NCBI RefSeq assembly: GCF_000013085.1
Contig: NC_007643.1
Span: 691,001 to 755,000, forward strand
Reading direction: 5' to 3'
DNA from: Rhodospirillum rubrum ATCC 11170
Lineage (GTDB): Bacteria > Pseudomonadota > Alphaproteobacteria > Rhodospirillales > Rhodospirillaceae
Length of the DNA: 64,000 nt
The notes below the pieces were generated by a model. It searched no databases. It worked only from the letters and a program-made list of their open reading frames with translations, and was not told the origin of the DNA. The translations under genes were made by a program, and so were the position numbers. Shown here piece by piece: positions 56,848-64,000 of the stretch. The first letter of the stretch is position 1. Each line of letters begins with the position of its first letter.

Positions 56848-58088
56848 TGGACGCCGTCGTCGCCACGCAAACGCCGGCCGAGGTCTTCGATGTGGTCGTC
56901 GTCGGTGGTGGTCCGGCCGGGGCGACGGCGGCGACCGATCTGGCGCGGGCCGGTCGGCGTGTCGCCCTGCTTGATCCCGAAGGCCGGCCCAAGCCCTGTG
57001 GCGGCGCCATTCCCCCCCGGCTGATGAGCGAATTCGCCATCCCCGATGATCTGCCCTGCGCCCAGGTCAGCGGTGCCCGCGCCCTGGCGCCCTCGGGCCG
57101 GGTGGTCGATATGCCGATCACCGGCGCGGTGGTGTCGATGGTCGATCGCGCCGTTTTCGATCCCTGGCTGCGCGCCCGCGCCCATCAGGCCGGCGCCTGC
57201 CGCCTGCATGGCCGCTTCGAGGGCTTTGATCGCCAGGAGGACGGCGCGCTGGTGGTGCTTTGGCGCCCCGAGGGGGCGGCGGTGGCCAATAGGATCGTGG
57301 CGCGCTATGTGGTTGGCGCCGATGGCGCGCGCTCGAAAGTCGCTGCCCTCGCCGTTGCCGGCGCCGCGCCGCCCTGCGTCGCCGCCTATCACGAAATCAT
57401 CCGCGCCCCGGCCGCGCCCGCGGCCAGTGCTCCGACACCCGCGACGGCGGCGGGGCCGGCCTATGACCCGGCGCGCTGCGATGTGATTTATCGCGGCGAC
57501 ATCTCGCCCGATTTCTACGGCTGGATCTTTCCCCATGGCGAGACGTTAAGCATCGGGTCGGGAACGGCGGTCAAAGGCTTCTCGTTGCGCGAGGCTGTCG
57601 CCCTGCTGCGCCGGGAAGCCGGATTGGACGGACTGGAGGTGGTGCGGCGCGAAGGCGCTCCCATTCCGTTGCGGCCGCGCAAGCGCTGGGATAACGGCCG
57701 CGATGTCGTGCTGATCGGCGATGCCGCCGGGGTGGTCGCCCCGGCTTCGGGCGAGGGGATCTATTACGCCATGGCCAGCGGCAAGATGGCGGCCGAGGCG
57801 CTTGGCGAGGCTTTGGCCGGCGCCGGTCCCGCCGCCCTGGCCCAGGTTCGCCGCCGGTTTCTCAAGGCCCATGGCAAGACGTTTTGGTCGCTTGGCCTGC
57901 TCCAGCGCTTCTGGTACCGCAGCGACCGCTGGCGCGAGAGTTTCGTTGCCATCTGCGCCGATCGCGACGTCCAGCGTCTGGTCTGGCAATCCTATCTGAC
58001 CAAGGATCTGGCGCGCGGCAACATGGGGGCTTACATGCGGATTTTCTTCAAGGATGTCGCCCATCTGATCGGCATCGCCAAGTCTTGA
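56847..58088 (+). CDS. bchP: geranylgeranyl reductase BchP
   Basis: 413 residues. The FAD motif is DVVVVGGGPAGATAATDLARAGRRVALLDPE; family segments include RPKPCGGAIPPRL and VVLIGDAAGVVAPASGEGIYYAMASGKMAAEAL. BchP reduces the geranylgeranyl tail to phytyl. It is known that R. rubrum bacteriochlorophyll a carries geranylgeraniol while its bacteriopheophytin carries phytol, so this enzyme has an altered substrate range; the present sequence looks intact, so no inactivating change is visible. GTG 56844 is an alternative start two codons earlier. Confidence 0.94.
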   Translation: MDAVVATQTPAEVFDVVVVGGGPAGATAATDLARAGRRVALLDPEGRPKPCGGAIPPRLMSEFAIPDDLPCAQVSGARALAPSGRVVDMPITGAVVSMVDRAVFDPWLRARAHQAGACRLHGRFEGFDRQEDGALVVLWRPEGAAVANRIVARYVVGADGARSKVAALAVAGAAPPCVAAYHEIIRAPAAPAASAPTPATAAGPAYDPARCDVIYRGDISPDFYGWIFPHGETLSIGSGTAVKGFSLREAVALLRREAGLDGLEVVRREGAPIPLRPRKRWDNGRDVVLIGDAAGVVAPASGEGIYYAMASGKMAAEALGEALAGAGPAALAQVRRRFLKAHGKTFWSLGLLQRFWYRSDRWRESFVAICADRDVQRLVWQSYLTKDLARGNMGAYMRIFFKDVAHLIGIAKS

Positions 58089-58110
58089 GGGGACCGCTTC
58101 GCGCGGTGTG

Positions 58111-58464
58111 ATGGGACGCGGCGCCCGCTGGGCCGTCGCCCGGGTCCTGGTCTTCGTCCGGCAGCAAGGGAGCGCCGCTGTGGAAAGCCTGTTTGCGACG
58201 GGGCGCGTGATCGACGCCATCCTCGTTTTGATGATCCTCGAAGTCGTCGCCCTGGTGTTCTGGCATCGGCTGACCGGCCGGGGGATCGCGCCGCGCCAGC
58301 TGCTGGGGGTTATCGCCGCCGGGGCGGCGCTGATGATCGCCCTGCGCTCGGCGCTGACCGGCGCGCCCTGGACGGAAACCGCCCTGTGGCTGAGCCTTGG
58401 GCTGATCGCCCATCTTGGCGATCTGGCCCTGCGGTGGCGTGGCGGTCACTCGCGCCTGCGCTAA
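58111..58464 (+). CDS. small membrane protein downstream of bchP
   Basis: 117 residues with three hydrophobic segments (about 32-52, 65-82 and 92-108): RVIDAILVLMILEVVALVFW, LLGVIAAGAALMIALRSAL and ALWLSLGLIAHLGDLAL. The Arg/Trp-rich start up to about residue 22 could belong to an upstream start choice; GTG 58180 is an alternative that fits the hydrophobic core. It follows bchP by 22 bases and may be the last gene of this operon. No function is known. Confidence 0.6.
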   Translation: MGRGARWAVARVLVFVRQQGSAAVESLFATGRVIDAILVLMILEVVALVFWHRLTGRGIAPRQLLGVIAAGAALMIALRSALTGAPWTETALWLSLGLIAHLGDLALRWRGGHSRLR

Positions 58465-58502
58465 AAAGAGAGGGAAGCCCCTTCTTGGGCGGGGCCGCCG
58501 TT

Positions 58503-59855
58503 TTATTCCCCGTGAAGACGGATGGGATCGCCGCCGGCGCGTTTGGCCACGTACATCGCCTGATCGGCGGTGGCGATCAGGTCGTCGCCGGTGGAAACCA
58601 GCGAGGGGTAAAGGCTGATGCCGATGCTGGCGCGGACCCTGTGGATCACGGTGTCGATGCTGACGGGCGCCGTGACCGCGTCAAGCAACCTGGCGGCCAC
58701 CGTCCGCGCCCGGGCGCCATCCCGGCAGCCGCGCAACAGGGCGACGAACTCGTCGCCGCCGACCCTGGCCACCATGTCCTGGGGGCGCACCGCCTCGCTC
58801 AGACGCTTGGCAATCGTCATCAACACCCGGTCGCCCATCAGGTGGCCATAGGTGTCGTTGATCGGCTTGAAATCATCGAGGTCGATGAAGGCCAGGGCCA
58901 GGGGAACGGCGACGCCGGTCTCATCGACCTGACCCAGGTCGGCCTCCAGGCGCTCAAGGAAGGTCGCGCGGTTGGGCAGGCCGGTCAGCGGATCAAGCAT
59001 GGCGATGCGCAACGCTTGGCGCTGGGCCTCCTTTTCTTCGGTGACCTCGCGGATAACCCCGACCATGCGGCGCGGTGTGCCGTCGGACTCGCGCAAGACA
59101 TCGGCGGTCTCGCGGATCCAGTGGACCGACCCGTCGCGCCAGATCACGCGGTATTCCTGATCATGAAGGGTCGTTCCCGACAGGCAGGCTCGTTCCGAAT
59201 CGGTTAAGGCGACAAAATCGTCGGGATGGACCATGGCGATGAATAGGTCGTAGGTGGGGGTGATCTCGGCCGGGGTGAAGCCGAACATCGGAAAGACCTC
59301 TTCGGACCAAAAGACTTCGTTGGTCTCGGTATTCCAGTCCCAGACCCCAATGCGGCCGAAGCGTTGGGAGGCGTTGAACCGTTCCTCGGTTTCGCGCAGG
59401 CGTTCAAGTTCCTGGGCGTCGCTCAGATCGCGCAACAGCCACAGGCGGCGCTGGCGGGCGAAGCCGCCGCAGGGGCCCAGGGACTGAAGCGTGGCCGGAA
59501 ACCAGCCATGATCGGGGCGGTGGGCCGTGCCGCGGACCGGTTGGCCATCGCCCGGGCCTTGCACGGCGGCGGTCAAGGTGCCGCCAAACAGCTTGCGCGC
59601 CTGGGTGTCGCGGGCGAGTCCTTCGGGGCGACCAAGAAGCCGGGCCGCCTGGCGGTTCGCCTGGAAAACCCGCGTTCCCCCCTCGATGGTGATCAGGCCG
59701 CAGCCCGAGGCCTCCAGCGCCGCCGTCAGCAAACGCAGGCGATGACGGGCGCACCACAGCCCCAGGCCAAGACCAAGGGCGGCGAGAGCGGAGACGACCG
59801 CTGCCAATCCCGCCGCGGACATCGGCAGGAGGGAACTGATCGTCTCAAGGGTCAT
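58503..59855 (-). CDS. PAS-GGDEF diguanylate cyclase
   Basis: 450 residues from ATG 59855 (MTLETISSLLPMSAAG); the upstream frame adds no domain. One membrane helix (about 8-38) is followed by a degenerate PAS, then a PAS-PAC with RFGRIGVWDWNTETNEVFWSEEVFPMFGF (about 155-275), and a GGDEF domain with intact GGDEF at 366-370 and DPLTGLPNRATFLERL at its start. No EAL domain. It should make cyclic di-GMP in response to a small ligand or redox signal. It faces away from the chemoreceptor. Confidence 0.9.
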   Translation of the reverse strand: MTLETISSLLPMSAAGLAAVVSALAALGLGLGLWCARHRLRLLTAALEASGCGLITIEGGTRVFQANRQAARLLGRPEGLARDTQARKLFGGTLTAAVQGPGDGQPVRGTAHRPDHGWFPATLQSLGPCGGFARQRRLWLLRDLSDAQELERLRETEERFNASQRFGRIGVWDWNTETNEVFWSEEVFPMFGFTPAEITPTYDLFIAMVHPDDFVALTDSERACLSGTTLHDQEYRVIWRDGSVHWIRETADVLRESDGTPRRMVGVIREVTEEKEAQRQALRIAMLDPLTGLPNRATFLERLEADLGQVDETGVAVPLALAFIDLDDFKPINDTYGHLMGDRVLMTIAKRLSEAVRPQDMVARVGGDEFVALLRGCRDGARARTVAARLLDAVTAPVSIDTVIHRVRASIGISLYPSLVSTGDDLIATADQAMYVAKRAGGDPIRLHGE

Positions 59856-60365
59856 CGGGTATATCCTATAGGGCGGATCGTCTGAAAATTCGCTGTGGCT
59901 ATATACGTTCGGAGAAAGCCGAAACAATAGGGGTAAAGCTTGTGCGAAACGGCGGGCGGCGGCGGATCGCCCCTGCGGAAGGGACGCGCCGTTTTCTCCA
60001 TCGCTTGAGCTATCGCTTAAAAGCGCCCAAGCCAAGCTCGCATTGACGAAAAAGGGGTGTTAAGAAGGACGGACCGCAACAGGTTTCGTCCCAAGGACCC
60101 CGATTAAAGTCCCGACGACGAGGGAAGTTCCCTAAAAAACGGGCGAATTTTATCTAAATCCAATATTTCCAGGCGCCGATAGCGGGGAAAGCCGGATTTT
60201 TTTCATTTCCGCTTGGGGCTCTAGACCAAAGCCTCAGTAGTATGACAACCCCATTGGGCGCATTATGTCTGACAACAGACATGGTGGTCTTTGGTATGTA
60301 GAAAAAAGCCCTCCCTCCTCCGGGAGCGCTTGCCTTATCCCTTTCAAGTCATTTCGGACAAGATC
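59856..60365. other. divergent intergenic region (diguanylate cyclase / chemoreceptor)
   Basis: No gene is supported. The rich-in-AT part near 60140-60170 contains the putative sigma-28 promoter. The region has no repeat copy. Confidence 0.6.
60155..60182 (+). promoter_or_regulatory. putative sigma-28 (FliA) promoter of the chemoreceptor
   Basis: TAAA at 60155-60158 and GCCGATAG at 60175-60182, separated by 16 bases; the flagellar sigma-28 consensus is TAAA-N15-GCCGATAA. It lies about 184 bases before the chemoreceptor start, which fits a motility-regulated gene. Confidence 0.5.
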
Positions 60366-62501
60366 ATGATCCTCGACCGTCTCCCGGTATCGCGAAAGCT
60401 GTTCGCATTGGTTCTGGTATCCCTTTTGGGGATCGGAGCCACCGCCATTCTGGCCCTGTCCCAGGTCCATGATGTCATGATGGAGGACCGCCGGGCCAAG
60501 GTGCGGGCGATCGTCGATCTGGCTTTCAGTCAGACCGCCGATCTGGCCGATCGCGCCGCGCGCGGGGCGATCACGTCCGAGGCGGCGCAGGCCGGGGCGA
60601 TCGAGATCTTGCGCCGCGCCCGCTACGATGGCGGCGAGTATCTTTTCATCATTGATACGAAAGGCCGATCGGTGATGCATCCCCTTGCCCCGGAGATGGA
60701 GGGCAAGGACATGAGCGGGGTGAAGGACGCCAAAGGCACGGCGATGTTCGCCGAGATGGCCCGACTCGCCGTCAGCCAGGGCAGCGGCTTTTTCGCCTAC
60801 GAGTGGCAGCGCGGCGCCCAGGGAACGGCCAGTCCCAAGATCAGCTATGTGCGCAGACTGCCCCAATGGGACTGGGTCATCGGCTCGGGGATCTACATCG
60901 ATGACGTCGAGGCCGCCTTCACCCGTCAGGCCTTGATCTTCGCCGCCGTGGTCGCCGCCGTGGTTGCGGTCTTGCTGGGCTTGTCGCTGGTCATCGGGCG
61001 CGGGATCGCCGGCCCGCTGGTGGCGATGACCGGGCGGATGCGCAAGATGGCGTCGGGCGATCTTGAAACGGCCATCCCCGGGGAAGCCACGGCCGATCAG
61101 CGGCGCGACGAGGTTGGCGAGATGGCCGGCGCCCTGGTGGTCTTCCGCGAAACCCTGCGCGATGCCAAGCGACTGGCCGAGGAGCATCGGCACGAAGAGG
61201 AGCAAAAGCACATCCGTCGCCAGCAGGTCGACGAGCAGATCCGCGCCTTCGAGATGACGGTGGTCCGCCTGCTCGATGGTCTGGTCAGCGCCGATCAATC
61301 GGTGCGCAGCACGACGACCCGCTTGGTCGATGGAGCGCGCGACACCATGAGCGAGGCCAATGAGGTGGCGGCTTCGGCCGAGCACGCCTCGGCCAATGTC
61401 GAGACCGTCGCCTCCGCCGCCGAGGAGCTTTCGGCCTCGATTCAGGAAATCGCCCGTCAGGTCGAGCAGTCTTCGGGCGTTGCCCGTCGCGCCGTGGAAG
61501 AGACGGGAGAGGCGACCAAGGGCATCGCCGAGTTGGAAGAGCGGGTTGGTCAGATCACCGATATCGTGAAACTGATCTCTGACATCGCCAGCCAAACCAA
61601 TCTTCTGGCCCTGAACGCGACGATCGAGGCTGCCCGCGCCGGCGATGCCGGCAAGGGATTCGCCGTGGTGGCGGAGGAGGTGAAAAACCTCGCCAATCAG
61701 ACCCAGAAGGCGACCAAGGACATTACCGGCCGAATCGCCGATGTCGAAGAGGCGACGACGCGCAGCGTGGAGGCCATTCGCGATGTCAGCAAGGTGATCG
61801 GCGAGATTCACGAGATTTCGGCGTCAATTTCGGCGGCGGTCGAGGAACAGGGGGCGGCGACCCGCGAAATCGCCCGCAATGTCGATGAGGCGGCCACCGG
61901 AACCAACCGCGTGTCCTCGGCCATCGGCCGGGTGCGCGCCGCCGCCGAGGAAGCCAATTCCGAAGCCGGCGATATGGAGCGCGCCAGCCGCGATCTTGGC
62001 CATCAGGCCGAGGTTCTGAAGGGCGAGGTCGCCGAATTCCTGCAAGGTATTCGCCTTGGCGATGGCGAGGACCACGCCCTGGTCACCTGGAGCGACGATC
62101 TGGCGACCGGTGACGCCCATGTCGACGAGGATCACCGGAAATTGATGGCCCTGGTTAATTCGGTCTATGGCCATGTCAAACAGGGCGAGGCCGGGGCGGC
62201 CCTCGAAGCGTCCTTCGGCGAGTTGAAGCGCTATTCGATCGAGCATTTCGCCGAAGAGGAAGCCTTCATGGCGACGGTGAATTTCCCCCAGGCCGAGACC
62301 CATCGCCGTCAGCACCAGCATTTCCTGGGACGCAGCGACGCCTTGTTCGAGGCCTATCGCCGGGGCGCCGATACGGCGGCGGTTGAACTGATGGGCCTGC
62401 TTGGCAGTTGGTGGGAGACCCATATCCGCATCTATGACACCGAACTGGCCCATTTCGTGCGCCGCCGGCAGGCCACTCCCACCCTGCGCCGCAGCGCCTG
62501 A
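60366..62501 (+). CDS. methyl-accepting chemotaxis protein with C-terminal hemerythrin domain
   Basis: 711 residues from ATG 60366. A first membrane helix (about 10-28), a periplasmic small Cache-like sensor (about 35-185, with [24 protein letters not shown]), a second helix (about 188-212), HAMP and an MCP signalling domain ([41 protein letters not shown]) precede a hemerythrin-like domain (about 572-705). All seven di-iron ligands occur with the right spacing: H590, H627, E631, H646, H650, H686, D691. The periplasmic part resembles quinone/organic-acid sensing Cache receptors; the hemerythrin should sense O2 or redox inside the cell. Confidence 0.92.
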   Translation: MILDRLPVSRKLFALVLVSLLGIGATAILALSQVHDVMMEDRRAKVRAIVDLAFSQTADLADRAARGAITSEAAQAGAIEILRRARYDGGEYLFIIDTKGRSVMHPLAPEMEGKDMSGVKDAKGTAMFAEMARLAVSQGSGFFAYEWQRGAQGTASPKISYVRRLPQWDWVIGSGIYIDDVEAAFTRQALIFAAVVAAVVAVLLGLSLVIGRGIAGPLVAMTGRMRKMASGDLETAIPGEATADQRRDEVGEMAGALVVFRETLRDAKRLAEEHRHEEEQKHIRRQQVDEQIRAFEMTVVRLLDGLVSADQSVRSTTTRLVDGARDTMSEANEVAASAEHASANVETVASAAEELSASIQEIARQVEQSSGVARRAVEETGEATKGIAELEERVGQITDIVKLISDIASQTNLLALNATIEAARAGDAGKGFAVVAEEVKNLANQTQKATKDITGRIADVEEATTRSVEAIRDVSKVIGEIHEISASISAAVEEQGAATREIARNVDEAATGTNRVSSAIGRVRAAAEEANSEAGDMERASRDLGHQAEVLKGEVAEFLQGIRLGDGEDHALVTWSDDLATGDAHVDEDHRKLMALVNSVYGHVKQGEAGAALEASFGELKRYSIEHFAEEEAFMATVNFPQAETHRRQHQHFLGRSDALFEAYRRGADTAAVELMGLLGSWWETHIRIYDTELAHFVRRRQATPTLRRSA

Positions 62502-62513
62502 TCCCGGCCCGGG

Positions 62514-63143
62514 TCAGCGCGACTGGCGGCCGGCCCGGGCGCGGAGTTTGAGATAAGCCAGGGAGGTCATCACCGCGTCTTCGAAGGCGTCATGGTTGTG
62601 AAGGGGGGGGATGTCGAGGGCTTCGAGGATGGTGGCGAAGCGCAGATCGACGGTGCCGGTATAAAGCTCCTCCCGCCCCCGGGTGCGCCAGTCGTAGAAC
62701 ATCTCCGACACCTCGATGCGCGGGTTGGGCAGGCCGATGCCCAGCCAGGGCCGCACCAGACGGTCGATGAGGGCGACATCGAATTCCAGGTAATAGCCGA
62801 TCAGGGGGCGTGAGCCGGCGAAACGCAAGAAGCGGGCGACCGCCTCGCGCGGGGCCAGGCCGCGTTCGACGTCCTGCTCGCGCAGATGGTGGATGCAGAC
62901 CGCGTCGCGGCGGATCGGTCGGCTGGGTTTGACCACCAGATCAAGCTTCTGGCTGGTCAGAACCCGATTGCCGCGCACCCGCACGGCGGCCAGGGTGATG
63001 ATGTCGTCGTTGTGGCGGTCAAGGCCGGTGGTTTCGCAATCGACGCTGACTACCTCGCCCTCGGGGGCGGGGTGGAAGAGGAAATCATAGGCAGGGTCCT
63101 TGAGACGGCGGCGGGCGAGGGCGCGGCGCAATCGGCTGAGCAT
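62514..63143 (-). CDS. DEDDh 3'-5' exonuclease (DnaQ/epsilon-like)
   Basis: 209 residues. Exo I is VVSVDCETTG with D35 and E37, Exo II is YYLEFDVALIDRL, and Exo III is LHNHDAFEDAVMT with the DEDDh histidine. It resembles the epsilon-like exonucleases found beside CBS/DUF294 proteins rather than the replicative DnaQ, which is longer. It converges on the chemoreceptor gene, with only 12 bases between stops, and is preceded closely by the DUF294 gene in the same direction. Confidence 0.88.
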   Translation of the reverse strand: MLSRLRRALARRRLKDPAYDFLFHPAPEGEVVSVDCETTGLDRHNDDIITLAAVRVRGNRVLTSQKLDLVVKPSRPIRRDAVCIHHLREQDVERGLAPREAVARFLRFAGSRPLIGYYLEFDVALIDRLVRPWLGIGLPNPRIEVSEMFYDWRTRGREELYTGTVDLRFATILEALDIPPLHNHDAFEDAVMTSLAYLKLRARAGRQSR

Positions 63144-63154
63144 GGCGGCGTCCC

Positions 63155-64000
63155 TTAAAACGACTCAAGATGGAAATGGTGGGTCAGCAGGGCCTTGAAG
63201 CGTTTGACGATCAGCAGGGCGTCACGCAGCGCCGTATGCTGGGAGCGGGTCAGGCTGCCGGCGCGGATCAGGGTGTCGGCCACCGCTCCGTCCTGGGGCG
63301 AGCGGCCAAGGCGGGCCTCGAGCCGCAGGGCCATCAGCGCCTGCAGGGCTTCGACCAGATCGGTGGCGACGCCGTCGTCGAGCGCGCCAAGGCCGCGCAG
63401 GGCTTCGATGCGGTCGAAGGTGCTGGTCTCGGTGATGGCGTGTTCCAGGGCCAGGGCCCGCACCCCGTGAACGATCGGGAAGATGCCGCCCTTTTTGACA
63501 TCAAGGCCGCCGCCGGCCGATCCATGGTCGATCAGCAACTGATGGAAGAAGCCAAGCGGGGTGTCGAAGGCGAGGATCGGCCGGGCGAACAGGCTGAGGA
63601 AGGCGCTGTTGCCGCGCAGGCGGGCAAAGAGCAGGGTTTTGAGGCGGGCGAGCATGGCGCCATCGCCGGCCACCGCCTCGGCATCGATGAAGGCGGCCAG
63701 ATTGAGAAAACCGATCTCGCTGGGGCTGGTGATCCAGCCATAGACATCGTCGCGCAGGGCGCTTTCGCTTTTCGCCCAGGCCGGATTGGACACCATCATG
63801 CCGCCGGGACACGGCGGATAGCCAAAGGTCAGCATCGCCTCGGTGAACCGGTTGCACAGCCCGCGCAAGCTTTCGGGATCGATGCCATCCTTGATGATCA
63901 GGGCGTTGTCCTGGTCGGTCTTGGCCAGTTGTTCGCCCCGCCCCTCCGATCCCATGACCACCAGACAGCAGCTTTGGGCGATTTCGGGATCGGCGATCAG
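63155..64000 (-). CDS. DUF294/nucleotidyltransferase-fold protein, 3' part
   Basis: The gene begins beyond the window; about 281 residues are visible from LIADPEIAQSC onward. GSEGRGEQLAKTDQDNALI is the catalytic GS...DxD nucleotidyltransferase motif of DUF294, as in bacterial PII uridylyltransferase-like proteins that carry cyclic-nucleotide and CBS domains upstream. The C-terminal DUF294_C region reaches LTRSQHTALRDALLIVKRFKAL. Pairing with the epsilon-like exonuclease is a common neighbour pattern, but the function is not established. Confidence 0.82.
   Translation of the reverse strand: MIADPEIAQSCCLVVMGSEGRGEQLAKTDQDNALIIKDGIDPESLRGLCNRFTEAMLTFGYPPCPGGMMVSNPAWAKSESALRDDVYGWITSPSEIGFLNLAAFIDAEAVAGDGAMLARLKTLLFARLRGNSAFLSLFARPILAFDTPLGFFHQLLIDHGSAGGGLDVKKGGIFPIVHGVRALALEHAITETSTFDRIEALRGLGALDDGVATDLVEALQALMALRLEARLGRSPQDGAVADTLIRAGSLTRSQHTALRDALLIVKRFKALLTHHFHLESF

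Overview
The window is a GC-rich alphaproteobacterial chromosome segment that reads as Rhodospirillum rubrum or a very close relative. The photoreaction-centre H subunit and the neighbouring light-harvesting assembly gene (the ORF historically called G115 in R. rubrum) match what I recall of that species. The genome style is purple non-sulfur: a bacteriochlorophyll superoperon, a PpsR/PpaA regulatory pair, CIRCE-controlled groESL and a pst-pho operon. No tRNA, rRNA, CRISPR array, prophage or insertion sequence is evident.

Left part (1-33 kb): general metabolism and stress genes. The end of kdtA, lpxK and a GT4 glycosyltransferase serve lipid A and the cell surface. A fused LivH-LivM permease and one ATPase follow. 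groES-groEL lies behind a perfect CIRCE element. A convergent five-gene peptide-type ABC importer (oppA-oppB-oppC-oppD-oppF, minus strand) comes next, then msrP-msrQ (periplasmic methionine sulfoxide reductase), transketolase and class II aldolase. A lone HEPN/Abi-like gene of visibly lower GC precedes a complete pstSCAB-phoU-phoB operon with a three-repeat Pho box and a small extra gene at its end. After that come yeiH with a LysR regulator, apt, a TAXI-type TRAP receptor, a universal stress protein, a DUF2336 protein and several small unknown genes.

Middle and right part (33-58 kb): the photosynthesis gene cluster. On the minus strand bchF-bchN-bchB-bchH-bchL-bchM-lhaA-puhA-puhB-puhC-puhE-bchJ run as one tightly overlapped unit from Mg chelation to the reaction-centre H subunit and its assembly factors. 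Divergently, on the plus strand, lie ppaA/aerR, ppsR, bchG, a PucC-family gene, bchP and a small membrane protein. Two related 18-bp sequences, TGTCAATCAAACATGACG before bchF and TGTCAATTATAATTGACG before bchG, look like PpsR operators, so the repressor encoded here probably controls both arms. ppsR has a GTG start without its own ribosome site and seems translationally coupled to a 39-codon leader ORF. PpaA lacks the usual cobalamin-binding domain.

Flanks of the photosynthesis cluster: a PAS-GGDEF-EAL protein on the left and a PAS-GGDEF protein on the right, followed by a chemoreceptor with a C-terminal hemerythrin domain carrying all seven di-iron ligands, a DEDDh exonuclease and the 3' part of a DUF294 nucleotidyltransferase-like gene.

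At least four intergenic regions carry copies of a palindromic dispersed repeat, some joined to second and third repeat modules (a BIME-like mosaic). The most unusual observations are the hemerythrin chemoreceptor, the ppsR leader ORF, the truncated PpaA, the extended BchF, the mosaic repeats and three small genes with good ribosome sites, one of them apparently frameshifted.
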